64,000 nucleotides of DNA from Nocardia rhamnosiphila NBRC 108938 (GTDB lineage Bacteria; Actinomycetota; Actinomycetes; Mycobacteriales; Mycobacteriaceae), in the NCBI RefSeq assembly GCF_000720425.1, contig NZ_JOAJ01000007.1, forward strand, positions 248,001-312,000, written 5' to 3'. Positions 8,857-18,754 of this stretch are shown here, piece by piece. The notes under the pieces were generated by a model. That model had not been told where the DNA came from. It searched no databases and saw only the letters and a program-made list of their open reading frames with translations. The translations under genes and the position numbers were made by a program. Position 1 is the first letter of the stretch. Each line of letters opens with the position of its first letter.

Positions 8857-10476
8857 GTGAACCTGGCGCACACGCTGGAAGTCGTCAAGGCATACGGGCT
8901 GCTGCAGTCCAGCGGATTCATCGATCTGAAGAATCCGGGGGAAACGCTGCGGACGCTGAAGGATTCCAAGACCTACATCCCGCAGGCCACCCTGATCATG
9001 CACTCCGCGCGCATCGCGCCGGACGCGCCCGGATTGGCCGACGAACGCGGTGAGCTGACCTATCGCGAACTGGACGAGCAGTCCACCAAGATCGCCCACG
9101 GGCTGCGCGACGCGGGGATCACCGAGGGCACCGTGATCGGCATCCTCGCCCGGGACCATCGCGGACTGATCCTCTCCATGGCCGCCGCGGGCAAGCTCGG
9201 CGTGAAGATCGCGCTGATGAACACCGGCTTCGCCAAACCGCAGTTCGCCGAGGTGTGCGAACGGGAGCAGGTCAAGGCGGTCCTGCACGACAGCGAATTC
9301 CTCGGCCTGCTCGACGCGCTGCCCGCGGATATGCCCCGCTTCCTCACCTGGGTCGACGAGGGCACCGAGGTCCCCGCGGGCGCCCGGACGCTGGACGATC
9401 TGATCGCCGAGAACGGCACCGAGACACTGCCGGTACCCGCCAAACCGGGTGGTTTCATCATCCTCACCAGCGGCACCACCGGTCTGCCGAAGGGCGCGCC
9501 GCGGGAGAAGGCCAGCCCGGTGGCTACCGCGCAGTTCCTGGACCGCATGCCGTTCCCGAAGCGCGGCACCGTCGTGATCGTCTCGCCGATCTTCCACAGC
9601 ACCGGTCTGGGCACGTACCTGGTGAGCATCGGTCTCACCAACAAGATCGTCATGCGGCGCCGGTTCGATGCCGAGGCCACGCTGAAGATGATCTCCGACC
9701 ACAAGGCCCAGCTGCTGGTCGCGGTGCCGACCATGTTGCACCGGATGGTGGAACTGCCCGCCGAGGTCCGGGCGAAGTACGACACGTCCTCGCTGAAAGG
9801 GATCATCCTGGCGGGTTCGGCATTGTCGCCGGAGTTGTGCGTCAAGGCGACCGAGACGTTCGGGCACGTGCTGTACAACCTCTACGGCTCCACCGAGGTC
9901 GCCATCGCCACCGTGGCCCAGCCGGCCGACCTGGCCAAGGCCCCCGGCACGGTCGGCCGCCCGCCGCTCACCTGCGATGTCCGCCTCTACGACGACAACG
10001 ACAAGGCCGTGACCGCCAAGAATGTCACCGCCCGGATCTTCGTCCGCAGCGGCGCGCCCTTCGAGGGCTACACCGACGGCCGGCACAAGCAGATCATCGA
10101 CGGCTACATGTCCAGCGGCGACGTTGGCCATTTCACCGAGGACGGCCTGCTCATGGTGGACGGCCGCGACGACGACATGATCGTCTCCGGCGGGGAGAAC
10201 GTCTTCCCGCAGGAGGTCGAGAACCTGCTGCTCGAGCGCGAGGACATCTTCGACGCCGCGGTGGTCGGCGTGGACGATGTGGAGTTCGGGAAGCGGCTGC
10301 GCGCGTTCGTCGTGCCCGAGCCCGGGCACACTCCGGACGAGGCCGAGATCAAGACCTACGTCAAGGAGAACCTGGCCCGGTACAAGGTGCCGCGCGAGGT
10401 CGTCTTCCTCGACGATCTGCCGCGCAACCCGACCGGCAAACTGCTGCGCCGGGTGCTGGTGGAATACGAGGTCTGA
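8857..10476 (+). CDS. Fatty acyl-CoA/AMP ligase (FadD family), copy 1
   Basis: ANL-superfamily enzyme that adenylates a carboxylic acid and transfers it to CoA. The 539-residue protein has the ATP-binding loop ILTSGTTGLPKGAP, the adenine motif YNLYGSTE, the hinge GRDDDMIVSGGENVFPQEVE and the C-terminal catalytic lysine in RNPTGKLLRR. GTG 8857 follows GGAGGTGTTCGAAG. The sequence is closely similar throughout to the next gene, so the two are paralogues. The overall type resembles mycobacterial FadD12/FadD2-like synthetases, but the substrate cannot be read from the sequence. Confidence 0.88.
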   Translation: MNLAHTLEVVKAYGLLQSSGFIDLKNPGETLRTLKDSKTYIPQATLIMHSARIAPDAPGLADERGELTYRELDEQSTKIAHGLRDAGITEGTVIGILARDHRGLILSMAAAGKLGVKIALMNTGFAKPQFAEVCEREQVKAVLHDSEFLGLLDALPADMPRFLTWVDEGTEVPAGARTLDDLIAENGTETLPVPAKPGGFIILTSGTTGLPKGAPREKASPVATAQFLDRMPFPKRGTVVIVSPIFHSTGLGTYLVSIGLTNKIVMRRRFDAEATLKMISDHKAQLLVAVPTMLHRMVELPAEVRAKYDTSSLKGIILAGSALSPELCVKATETFGHVLYNLYGSTEVAIATVAQPADLAKAPGTVGRPPLTCDVRLYDDNDKAVTAKNVTARIFVRSGAPFEGYTDGRHKQIIDGYMSSGDVGHFTEDGLLMVDGRDDDMIVSGGENVFPQEVENLLLEREDIFDAAVVGVDDVEFGKRLRAFVVPEPGHTPDEAEIKTYVKENLARYKVPREVVFLDDLPRNPTGKLLRRVLVEYEV

Positions 10477-10646
10477 CAACCTTTCTCGACGCCGAAACCG
10501 GGAAATCTCACAGTAGTGTCCCGGTTTCCCTACTGTCCGAGACAATGGGCCGGCAGTCCCCGCGATGGTTGCTAGGGTGGGCGGTGCACAGGAGTTCGAG
10601 GAGGTAGCCGCCGTTCCCGGCGGTACACCGCGGAAGGTTGTCGCCG

Positions 10647-12293
10647 ATGACATTGTCGCTGCCCGGCCCCATTCGCAGAGCCGGCGATATCGCCTCGGCC
10701 GTGAACGTGATGCGCAAACGCGGTCTCTTCGACCCGTTGCGGCTCGACCACGCCCTCCGGTCGATGAGCAACGCGACCAAGTACGGCCCGTTCGCCGGGG
10801 TGGTCATGCATGCCGTGCAGACCCGCCCCGACTCGCCCGCCATCGTCGACGAGGCGGGGGAACTCACCTTCCGCGAACTCGACGACCGCTCGAACGCCTT
10901 CGCCCGCGGTCTCACCGAACGCGGACTGCGGCCCGGCGATGTGGTCGCGGTCCTGGCCCGCGACCACCGCGGCATGGTGCTGAGTATGCTGACGGCCGGC
11001 AAACTCGGCCTGCGCGCGGTCCTGATGAACACCGGCTTCGCCAAACCGCAGTTCGCCGACGTGGCCGAACGCGAGAAGATCAAAGCGGTGCTGCACGACA
11101 GCGAGTTCTTCGACCTGATGAGCGCCATCCCCGCCACGATCCCGCGCATCCTCACCTGGGTCGACGAATCCGATGGTGCCGACCCCGCGATCCCGACGGT
11201 CGAATCAGTATCGGCGGGCCGGTCCACCGCACCGCTGGCGGCACCCGCCACACCGGGCGGGACGGTCATCCTGACCAGCGGTACCACCGGCACGCCCAAG
11301 GGCGCCCCGCGCGACAAGGTCAGCCCGTTCATCACCGCCCAGTTCATCGACCGGGTGCCGCTGCCGACCGACGGCACCATGGTGATGGCCGCGCCCATCT
11401 TCCACGGCACCGGACTGTCCCAGTTCTCCCTGGGCCTGGCGCTGGGCAACCGGGTGGTATTCCAGCAGCGCCGGTTCGACCCGGAGCTCACCCTGGCCAA
11501 TATCGCCCGCTATCGGGCGGATTCGCTGGTCGTGGTGCCCACCATGCTGCAACGCATCCTGGACCAGCCGAAAGAGGTGCTCGACCGCTACGACGTCTCC
11601 TCGCTCCGGGTGATCTTCGCGGCGGGTTCGGCCATCCAGCCCGATGTCGTGGTGCGCACGGGCGAATACTTCGGAGATGTGCTGTACAACCTGTACGGCT
11701 CGACCGAATGCGCGGTGATCACCGTGGCGACGCCGCAGGAGCTGAAGAAGTCGCCGACCACCGCGGGCCGGGCGCCGGTCGGGGTGCGGATCGCCCTCTA
11801 CGACGAGAACCGCAAGCGGATCACCGCGCCGAATGTCACCGGCACGATCTTCATCGACAACCCGCACGCCTTCAAGGCCTATACCGACGGGCGTACCAAG
11901 GAGACCGTCGACGGCATGATGTCCAGCGGCGATGTCGGGCATCTCGATTCCGACGGCCTGCTGTTCATCGACGGCCGCGACGACGACATGATCGTCTCCG
12001 GTGGCGAGAACGTGTTCCCGCAGGAGGTCGAACACCTCATCGCCGAACGCCCCGATGTACTCGAGGCCGCGGTGGTCGGCGTGGACGATCGGGAGTTCGG
12101 CAAACGGCTGCGCGCCGTGGTGGTCCCGGGGCCGGATTCCACACGCGACGCCCAGGAGATCAAGGACTACGTCAAGGCGAATCTGGCACGCTACAAGGTC
12201 CCGCGCGAAGTGGTGTTCCTCGACGAACTGCCGCGCAACGCCACCGGGAAACTGCTGCGGAAACCGCTGATGGAACTCGAACCCGGCAGCTGA
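10647..12293 (+). CDS. Fatty acyl-CoA/AMP ligase (FadD family), copy 2
   Basis: Paralogue of the preceding ligase (548 aa), with identical or near-identical blocks such as MNTGFAKPQFA, VLHDSEF, YNLYGSTE and GRDDDMIVSGGENVFPQEVE. All adenylation motifs and the catalytic lysine (RNATGKLLRK) are present. ATG 10647 is preferred over the in-frame TTG at 10638 because GGAAGG at 10632-10637 lies 9 bp upstream of the ATG. The 170-bp gap after copy 1 suggests either its own promoter or a loose operon. Divergence is highest in the N-terminal ~60 residues and the central loop, so the two copies may differ in chain preference. Confidence 0.88.
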   Translation: MTLSLPGPIRRAGDIASAVNVMRKRGLFDPLRLDHALRSMSNATKYGPFAGVVMHAVQTRPDSPAIVDEAGELTFRELDDRSNAFARGLTERGLRPGDVVAVLARDHRGMVLSMLTAGKLGLRAVLMNTGFAKPQFADVAEREKIKAVLHDSEFFDLMSAIPATIPRILTWVDESDGADPAIPTVESVSAGRSTAPLAAPATPGGTVILTSGTTGTPKGAPRDKVSPFITAQFIDRVPLPTDGTMVMAAPIFHGTGLSQFSLGLALGNRVVFQQRRFDPELTLANIARYRADSLVVVPTMLQRILDQPKEVLDRYDVSSLRVIFAAGSAIQPDVVVRTGEYFGDVLYNLYGSTECAVITVATPQELKKSPTTAGRAPVGVRIALYDENRKRITAPNVTGTIFIDNPHAFKAYTDGRTKETVDGMMSSGDVGHLDSDGLLFIDGRDDDMIVSGGENVFPQEVEHLIAERPDVLEAAVVGVDDREFGKRLRAVVVPGPDSTRDAQEIKDYVKANLARYKVPREVVFLDELPRNATGKLLRKPLMELEPGS

Positions 12294-12430
12294 GTTCCGA
12301 GCGCACCGGTCCCTCGCCGGCGTGATCGGGCGACGCCGGCCCCGCCCGGTGTTACGCACGCGCCCCCGGAGCAGGCCGGACCGGATATCGGCGGCGCCGC
12401 AGGCAGGGCGGGGTCGGATATCATCCCCTG

Positions 12431-12994
12431 GTGCGTATCAGGTTCGGTTCCACCCATGTGGTGGACCAGCTCGGCGCCGCCCGCGTCCGCGGTGCGGCGG
12501 CCGGCCTGATCTCGGGGGCCGTCTCGGTGGCCGCACACGGCTGGGCGGACCGGACGAGCTCGCCCGACGGAACAGCGGTCGTTCTGCTGGCACTGGCGGC
12601 GGCCGCGGTCGGTGCCCTGGTCACCGGATTGCGCCCACTGCGCACCGGCACCACCGGACTCGCCACGGCACTGACAGCCGGGCAATTGCTCGGCCATCTG
12701 AGTCTCGGTTGGGGTTCGGGACATCTGCACCACGGTGATCTCCAGCCGACCCCCGCCATGTTCGCGGCGCACGTCGTCGTCGCCTGCGCCGCGGCGGTGG
12801 TCGTGCGCGGAGCCGAATTCGCCTACCGGGTCGTCGCGACCGCCCTCGCGCGCTTGGTGCCGGTCGCGCCTCCGCCACCGGCTCTCCCGGACCCGCCGCC
12901 GCTGCGCCTGCTGCATCGCGACCGGGTCGTCGCGTGGATCCTCGCGGCCGATACCGGCCGCACCCGGGCACCGCCCCGGGCCGTGCTGATCTGA
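12431..12994 (+). CDS. Multi-pass membrane protein of unknown function
   Basis: A 187-residue protein with about four hydrophobic segments (near 22-36, 47-67, 75-92, 108-125), then a proline-rich cytoplasmic-looking tail (VAPPPPALPDPPPLRLLH). Histidines cluster at GHLSLGWGSGHLHHGD between segments, a pattern seen in envelope proteins linked to metal handling. It starts with GTG at 12431. It precedes a PepSY membrane protein by 178 bp in the same orientation, an arrangement common in actinobacterial metal/redox loci, so joint function is plausible but inferred. Confidence 0.6.
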   Translation: MRIRFGSTHVVDQLGAARVRGAAAGLISGAVSVAAHGWADRTSSPDGTAVVLLALAAAAVGALVTGLRPLRTGTTGLATALTAGQLLGHLSLGWGSGHLHHGDLQPTPAMFAAHVVVACAAAVVVRGAEFAYRVVATALARLVPVAPPPPALPDPPPLRLLHRDRVVAWILAADTGRTRAPPRAVLI

Positions 12995-13172
12995 TCTCCC
13001 ACCCGGCCGTCACGGCCGGGCGCGCCGCAGTGATCTCCGCCCGCGCCCGCGCCCGTGGCCCCGACCGGTTCTTTCAGCGCGGCGACCCGAGCTCTCGGTG
13101 CGCGCCGCGTCCCCGCGCACCCGCCCGCCTCCGGGACGGGTGCCGGGCCGGCACAGGACGCAGGTAACACCG

Positions 13173-14615
13173 ATGAGTACCACCGAGGTCCCCGCGGCGC
13201 CCGACAGCGCTACCCCGGCGACCAGTTCACCCCGGCCGAACAGAGGCGCGTTCCGCGCGCTCGCGCTGCGGCTGCATTTCTACGCCGGCCTCTTCGTGGG
13301 GCCGTTCCTCCTGATCGCGGCGGTGACCGGCGGGCTCTACGCCGTCGCACCGAGTATCGAATCCTTCGTGAACCGGGATCTGCTGACCGTGGATTCCCGC
13401 GGACCCGAGCGGCCCCTGGCCGAACAGGTGACCGCCGGGACCGCGGTCCGGCCGGACCTCACCCTGGTGGCGGTCGCGCCCGCGCCGGCACCGGGTGACA
13501 CCACCCGGGTGCTGTTCAGCGATCCCGCCCTCGGCGAATCCGAGCGGCGGGCCGTCTTCGTCGACCCGGTGACCGCACAGCCGGTGGGCGAATCGGTGGT
13601 GTACGGCAGTTCCGGTGCGTTGCCGTTCCGGGCGTGGGTGTCCCAGGTACACCGCCACCTGCATCTCGGTGAACCCGGCCGGCTGTACTCCGAACTGGCG
13701 GCGTCCTGGCTGTGGCTGATCGCTCTCGCCGGGCTCGCCCTGTGGATCCGGCGGGTACGCGGCCGACGGCAGCGCGATGCGGCGCGATGGCTGTTCGTCC
13801 CGAACCTCGCGAACGCGCGGGAACGCCGGTTGAACTGGCACGCGGTCGTCGGGGTGTGGATTCTCCCGGCGGCGCTGCTGCTCTCGGCCACCGGCCTGAC
13901 CTGGTCGACCTATGCGGGCGCCAATATCGAGACACTGCGGGAGAACCTCGGCTGGACCACCCCCGCCGTGACGACCGCGCTGCCCGGGACGGCGGCGCCG
14001 GCCGAGACCGGGCACGGCGACCATCACAGTGGCCGGCCGGCCGGCCACTCGGTGCCGGCGGACCGGATCCAGCAACTGGACCGGGTACTGGCCGCGGCAC
14101 GCGCGGCCGGAGTCACCCGCCCCGCGGAAATCACGATCCCGGCGGGCGACGGGACGGCGTTCGCGGTGAAGGAACGGCGGCTGTCGGGCACGCTGACCGC
14201 CGATGCCGCGGCCGTCGACGGGGCCACCGGCACCGTCACCGATCGGCTCCCCTACTCCGAGTGGCCGTTCATGGCCAAGATGGCCAACTGGGGCATCCAG
14301 CTCCATATGGGTCTGATGTTCGGCGTGCTCAACCAGTTGTTGCTGCTGGCGGCGGCGATCGGGCTGATCACGGTGATCGTGCGTGGATATCTCATGTGGT
14401 GGCAGCGCCGGCCCACCGCGACGGCCCGTATCTTGGCGGTGGGCCGGCCGCCGCGCCGCGGGGCGCTGCGCCGATCGGCGGTCCTGGCGGTGCCGGCGCT
14501 GGGCGCGGCCGCCCTGATCGGCTGGTTCGCTCCGGTGTTCGGCCTGAGCCTGCTGGCCTTCCTCGTGGTCGACGTCCTCGTCGGCGCCCTGCGCCGCGCG
14601 CGTCCGGCGGCCTGA
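13173..14615 (+). CDS. PepSY-associated transmembrane protein
   Basis: A 480-residue protein with the PepSY_TM layout: a first helix at about 32-52 (FYAGLFVGPFLLIAAVTGGL), an extracytoplasmic PepSY-like region ending VHRHLHLGEPGRLY, further helices at about 172-188 and 224-244 (NWHAVVGVWILPAALLLSATG), a long external loop, and two or three C-terminal helices. Conserved histidines beside the helices (RLHFYAG, VHRHLHLG, NWHAVVG) fit the haem/iron-reductase-like group often found with iron or copper uptake genes. ATG 13173 follows CAGG; the frame is open to 13098 but that part is arginine/proline-rich and unlikely. A histidine patch (GHGDHHSGRPAGH) in the external loop could bind metal. Confidence 0.75.
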   Translation: MSTTEVPAAPDSATPATSSPRPNRGAFRALALRLHFYAGLFVGPFLLIAAVTGGLYAVAPSIESFVNRDLLTVDSRGPERPLAEQVTAGTAVRPDLTLVAVAPAPAPGDTTRVLFSDPALGESERRAVFVDPVTAQPVGESVVYGSSGALPFRAWVSQVHRHLHLGEPGRLYSELAASWLWLIALAGLALWIRRVRGRRQRDAARWLFVPNLANARERRLNWHAVVGVWILPAALLLSATGLTWSTYAGANIETLRENLGWTTPAVTTALPGTAAPAETGHGDHHSGRPAGHSVPADRIQQLDRVLAAARAAGVTRPAEITIPAGDGTAFAVKERRLSGTLTADAAAVDGATGTVTDRLPYSEWPFMAKMANWGIQLHMGLMFGVLNQLLLLAAAIGLITVIVRGYLMWWQRRPTATARILAVGRPPRRGALRRSAVLAVPALGAAALIGWFAPVFGLSLLAFLVVDVLVGALRRARPAA

Positions 14616-14676
14616 GCAAGTGGGTTCGGTGTCGTGATCGCCGCGGCACCGAACCTTCTCGCCCGACCGAGCCTCC

Positions 14677-15828
14677 TCAACCGACCGGGCCGGCTCCCGG
14701 ACCGGCCACGGCCTCGATGGTCCGCGCGTCGGGAAAACCCTTGCTCGCGAGACGTTCCCGGACCTCCCGCTCGACCCGTCCGGCGGCAGCGGTATCGACC
14801 AGGGCGATGATGCTGCCCCCGAAACCGCCGCCGACCATCCGTGCCCCGTAGGCGCCGGCCGCGCGAGCGGCGTCCACCGCCTCGTCCAGCACCTCGGTGG
14901 AGACTTCGAAATCGTCACGCAGCGAATCGTGTCCCGCATCGAGCAGCGGACCGATCTCGCGCGGGTCGGCGCCCGAGCGCAGCAGTTCCGCCACTGTGCG
15001 CACCCGGTCGTTCTCGCTCAGTACATGCCTGGCCCGCCGGTACAGCACCCGATCGGTGAGCCCGGACAGTTGCCCCGCGTCATCGATATCGCGGAGCGAT
15101 GCGACCCCGAGCGCCGCAGCGGCGGCGGCGCATTCGGCGCGCCGGGCGCCGTAGCCCCCGGCCACGTGCTCATGGGTCTGCCCCGTATCGATGACCAGCA
15201 GCCGCAGGCCGGTGGCCGCGAGATCGAACGGAATCTGTTCGAAACCACCCGAATCGGCCGCACCGAAGGCACGCACGTCCAGGTACAGGGCGTGTCCCGC
15301 GGTGCACAGGATGGACGCCGCCTGATCCAGGATCCCGGTGGGCGCGCCCACATAGTCGTTTTCGGCGGCCCGGGCGATATCGATCAACTCCCGGTCGCCG
15401 ACCTCCGGCGCACACAGATCACGGACCGCCACCGCGGCGGCGCAGCACAGCGCCGCCGACGAGGAGAGCCCGGCCCCGGCCGGGACCGCGCCGTCGAAAT
15501 CCAGTTCCAAGCCCTCGATCCCGTGCCCCCGGCGCCCGAACTCCGCGACGACGCCCAGCGGGTACCGCGCCCAGCCCGGCAGCAGGTCCCGCTCGGTGGC
15601 CAGCGCCGCGGCCGGCAGCCGCACCGGTTCGCCCGGCCGCTGGCGCGAGCCCACCCGGACCAGATCGTCGGCGTGCCGGACACCTTCGCAGGTGACCACC
15701 AGGGGTATCGCTATCGGCAGCACGAGGCCGTCGTTGTAGTCGGTGTGCTCGCCGATCAGGTTGACCCGGCCCGGCGCCGACCATCGACGACGCCCGCCGG
15801 GCGTGATGTACTCCTCGCGTTCGGTCAC
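14677..15828 (-). CDS. galK: Galactokinase
   Basis: GHMP-family kinase that phosphorylates galactose to galactose-1-phosphate (Leloir pathway). Near the N-terminus is the galactokinase signature GRVNLIGEHTDYNDGLVLP; the ATP loop is PAGAGLSSSAALC and the third GHMP motif is MVGGGFGGSIIAL near the C-terminus. The 383-residue length from GTG 15828 is normal; the frame is open to 15891 but the extra 21 residues are arginine/glycine-rich. No galT or galE lies beside it, so it is an isolated gene here. Confidence 0.93.
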   Translation of the reverse strand: MTEREEYITPGGRRRWSAPGRVNLIGEHTDYNDGLVLPIAIPLVVTCEGVRHADDLVRVGSRQRPGEPVRLPAAALATERDLLPGWARYPLGVVAEFGRRGHGIEGLELDFDGAVPAGAGLSSSAALCCAAAVAVRDLCAPEVGDRELIDIARAAENDYVGAPTGILDQAASILCTAGHALYLDVRAFGAADSGGFEQIPFDLAATGLRLLVIDTGQTHEHVAGGYGARRAECAAAAAALGVASLRDIDDAGQLSGLTDRVLYRRARHVLSENDRVRTVAELLRSGADPREIGPLLDAGHDSLRDDFEVSTEVLDEAVDAARAAGAYGARMVGGGFGGSIIALVDTAAAGRVEREVRERLASKGFPDARTIEAVAGPGAGPVG

Positions 15829-16133
15829 CGGACCACCGTACGAGCCGCCCGCCGGTGCCCGAGATCCGCCGCGCCGCCACCATCGAGACACCTGTTACGA
15901 CGTTGTTGCGCCAAGAGAGCGACAAATTCGACAGTGCGTGTCATCATCGGATCCATAGTCCAGGTTTGGTGGGCCGGACGCACCGCGGACGGCTCGGACA
16001 TCCCCTCGTACAGGAACACTCGGTTTGCGTCAGCCGCCGCTCGATGGACAGGTAGAGCACGACAGACAGATAAGGACCCAGGCCTGCGACGCGGCTCGAT
16101 TTCACCGGGAATGGAGCGATCAAAGGGGGGCTG
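15829..16133. other. Divergent promoter region between galK and the GGDEF gene
   Basis: About 305 bp without a gene. It must contain the promoters of galK (left) and the diguanylate cyclase (right, with AAAGGGGGG just before ATG 16134). It is less GC-rich than its neighbours around 15890-15960. I see no convincing operator. Confidence 0.5.
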
Positions 16134-17654
16134 ATGATCATCAGCGAACCGCAGGGAGCAGGGCGGCACGGTATCCACCGGATACGGTATGGCGCAGCGT
16201 TTTCCGTGATGGTGGGCGCGCCGCTCCTGGTGCATCTGATACTCGGGTCCCGTCCGCTGTCGGTGGCGGCCACCTTGATCGCGGCCGCCGGCACCGTCGT
16301 CATGATCGGCTTCGGCCTGCGCCGGCACCGCCCGTCACATCCGCTGCCGTGGTATCTGCTGGCCGGGGCCGCGCTCCCCTTCGCGACCGGAACCGTGCTG
16401 CGGGAACTCACCGGCTACGCGTCCACCCCTCTCGACGAGATCTGCACACTCGCCGGTTACCTCGGCTCCGGTCTGGCGGCTCTGATGTGGCTGCGGCCGC
16501 GGCAGGCCCGGGCCCATCCCGATGTCATCCTGGATTCGGGACTGATCGGGCTCGGCGCGCTGCTGGCGTCCTGGATCTTCCTCATCGCACCCGTCCTGCA
16601 CTCCGAGACCCCGGGGGTGAACACGGTCACGGCGGTGGCGCTGCCGGTCTGCGATGCGTTGCTGCTCACCTTGCTGGCACATTCGCTGGCCACCTCGAGC
16701 CGCTCGGAAACCTCGCTGCGCCTGCTGCACACAGCCCTGGCGGGGGTGCTGGCGACCGATCTGGGGTACCGGCTGGTCGCCGCCGGCACCCTGGACACGG
16801 CGCCGGAAGTGCTGGTCCTTCCGCTGATCGGCGCGTACCTGGCCGCCGGGGCGGCGGCCCTGCACCCGACCATGGTGACGCTGGGTGCGCCGCGCACGAT
16901 CCGGATCCATCATTCCCGCCAGCGCGCCAGCGTCATCGCCGTCGCCCTGGTGCTCTCCTCGCTGGTGCCGGTGGCCCGCGCCCCGCTGAGCCCGCTCGAC
17001 CAGATCATCGTGTCCTCGGTGCTCGCCCTGCTGCTCATCGGATTGCTGATCCGCAGCGAACGCGCGATCGGCCACAGCGCCCGCAGCGAACGGCGCGCCC
17101 AATACCAGGCCGACCACGATCCGCTCACCGGACTGCTCAACCGCTCCGCGCTGCTGCGGGTACTGCATCGTGAGCACCGGGACTGGGCCGAACGCGCGCT
17201 CTGTCTGCTGTTCATCGATCTCGACGAGTTCAAGGCGATCAACGACAGCTACGGGCACACCGTCGGCGACGAACTGATCGCCGAGGCCGCCACCCGGATC
17301 CGCTCCACCGTGCGCCGCGACGATGTGGTGGCCCGCTACGGCGGAGACGAATTCGTCGTCCTGGCGCCGCTGGAGCGGATGGAAGCGACCAAAATGGCCG
17401 AACGCCTGCTCGGGGTGTTCATGAAGCCGTTCCAGCTCAGTACCGGCGAAGTACCGCTGACGGCCAGTATCGGGCTGGCCTGTGGGGGCCCCCGCGATAT
17501 CGACGCCAGTATCTACGATCTCATCCGCGATGCAGACGCAGCCATGTACCAGGCGAAACGGCGCGGCTTCGGCTATATGTTCCACGACTCGATCCGGTAC
17601 ACCCCGGCCGAACCGAGCCGCCACGGCTGGCGACCGCGGGAAACAGCTGTGTGA
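16134..17654 (+). CDS. Membrane-anchored diguanylate cyclase (GGDEF)
   Basis: Predicted to make cyclic di-GMP from two GTP. The N-terminal ~310 residues contain about nine hydrophobic segments forming a membrane sensor. The GGDEF domain starts at ADHDPLTGLLNRSALL and has an intact active loop ARYGGDEFVVL. An RxxD inhibitory I-site (RRDD) sits five residues before the GGDEF, so feedback inhibition by c-di-GMP is expected. There is no EAL domain, so it should be a pure synthase. The 506-residue gene stands alone and ends at a large palindrome shared with the convergent gene. Confidence 0.9.
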   Translation: MIISEPQGAGRHGIHRIRYGAAFSVMVGAPLLVHLILGSRPLSVAATLIAAAGTVVMIGFGLRRHRPSHPLPWYLLAGAALPFATGTVLRELTGYASTPLDEICTLAGYLGSGLAALMWLRPRQARAHPDVILDSGLIGLGALLASWIFLIAPVLHSETPGVNTVTAVALPVCDALLLTLLAHSLATSSRSETSLRLLHTALAGVLATDLGYRLVAAGTLDTAPEVLVLPLIGAYLAAGAAALHPTMVTLGAPRTIRIHHSRQRASVIAVALVLSSLVPVARAPLSPLDQIIVSSVLALLLIGLLIRSERAIGHSARSERRAQYQADHDPLTGLLNRSALLRVLHREHRDWAERALCLLFIDLDEFKAINDSYGHTVGDELIAEAATRIRSTVRRDDVVARYGGDEFVVLAPLERMEATKMAERLLGVFMKPFQLSTGEVPLTASIGLACGGPRDIDASIYDLIRDADAAMYQAKRRGFGYMFHDSIRYTPAEPSRHGWRPRETAV

Positions 17655-17835
17655 GCTGCACTGCCGCCGGCGCCGTGCGGGCGGGCGGACCCGCCCGACC
17701 CGGAACACAGGACATCCGGAGAAGCGGTGTAAGAACCCGCTGCCGCATGCCCAGGCAAACCCGGATAGGCCCACAACACCATCAGTGCTCGACTGTCGCC
17801 GGTCCCTGGACGTTCGCCTGCACGCGCTCCGGAAC

Positions 17836-17881
17836 CCGGTAGGCCCGTCCCCGGAGTCGACTCCGGGGACGGGCCTACCGG
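17836..17881. terminator. 46-bp perfect palindrome, bidirectional terminator
   Basis: Bases 17836-17881 form a perfect inverted repeat with 23-bp arms and no spacer, centred on GTCGAC at 17858/17859. It lies 182 bp after the GGDEF gene and 11 bp past the stop of the convergent DUF6319-like gene. Position suggests a two-way terminator; neither side has a U-tract. Confidence 0.7.
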
Positions 17882-17891
17882 CGACTTCGTA

Positions 17892-18644
17892 TCAGTCCGT
17901 CAGTTCTTCCAGCAGTTTGCGCGCCTGCTCGAGTTCGGCCTGCAGCTGCTGGACCTTCGCTTCCTGGGCGCCCCGCACCGAGTCCAGCAGACCGTCCACC
18001 ACCTCGGAAACCTCCGGCGGCAACAGTTTCGCCGCCTGCGCCACGGCTGTACCGGTGACCGGGATCGCCCGCGCGGTCCGCTTCTTACCCGCGGTGACAT
18101 CGACAGTCCACTCACCGTCGGCGGTGCCGTTGATGATGACGGTGACCTCCGGCGTCTTGGCCTTGCGCGCGGCCGGTGCCTTGGTCGCCTTGGCGGCGGC
18201 GGGGGTTCGCGGCGCCGCGGCCGGTTTCGTCTCGGCGGCAGCACTCTTCGCCGGGGCGGGCGCCGGTTTCCGCTCCGCGGCCGGGGGGGCGGAGGTGGAC
18301 GGGGACGCGGCGGGAGTCACGGGCGGTTCCTTCTTCTCGGGGGCGGGAGGGGACGCGGGGGGCGCGGCAGCCGGCTTGTCACGCTGGGGTTTTACCATCG
18401 TGACCTCGGTGGGGCCGAAGGACAGCACATCCTTGGACCCGGTGGGCCGGATCTGCAGGAAGTCGCCGTCGGCGGGATCGCCGAGCGAGACCACCTTGCC
18501 CGACCGCCCCTCGGTGACCCCCACCGCCGCGGCGGTGAACCAGACCATCGGCGGGCGCCCCGCTTCGATCTCCGCGGCGATCTGCTCGAGGTCATTGTCG
18601 GACAGGGGTTTCGGCTTCGCGTTCGCTGGTGTTCGCGACGGCAT
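17892..18644 (-). CDS. DUF6319-like protein with Ala/Pro/Lys-rich linker
   Basis: A 250-residue protein in three parts. Residues about 12-88 form a small globular domain (LEQIAAEIEAGRPPMVWFTA, then GKVVSLGDPADGDFLQIRP). Residues about 90-170 are a low-complexity A/P/K linker reminiscent of histone-like tails. Residues 165-250 include a short beta segment (VTVIINGTADGEWTVDV), then a coiled-coil-like helix (VQQLQAELEQARKLLEELTD). I recall this architecture as annotated DUF6319 in Nocardia and relatives; the molecular role is unknown. The basic linker is compatible with nucleic-acid or cell-wall contact, but that is inference. Confidence 0.7.
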   Translation of the reverse strand: MPSRTPANAKPKPLSDNDLEQIAAEIEAGRPPMVWFTAAAVGVTEGRSGKVVSLGDPADGDFLQIRPTGSKDVLSFGPTEVTMVKPQRDKPAAAPPASPPAPEKKEPPVTPAASPSTSAPPAAERKPAPAPAKSAAAETKPAAAPRTPAAAKATKAPAARKAKTPEVTVIINGTADGEWTVDVTAGKKRTARAIPVTGTAVAQAAKLLPPEVSEVVDGLLDSVRGAQEAKVQQLQAELEQARKLLEELTD

Positions 18645-18754
18645 GGGGCACTCCGGGCAATCTCACTTGTTCGTCGAATAGCTGCGTGCACAGATGATGC
18701 CGCACCGCACCGACATTTTCACAAGCAGGCAGGGTTAGGACACTCGGCCACCCG

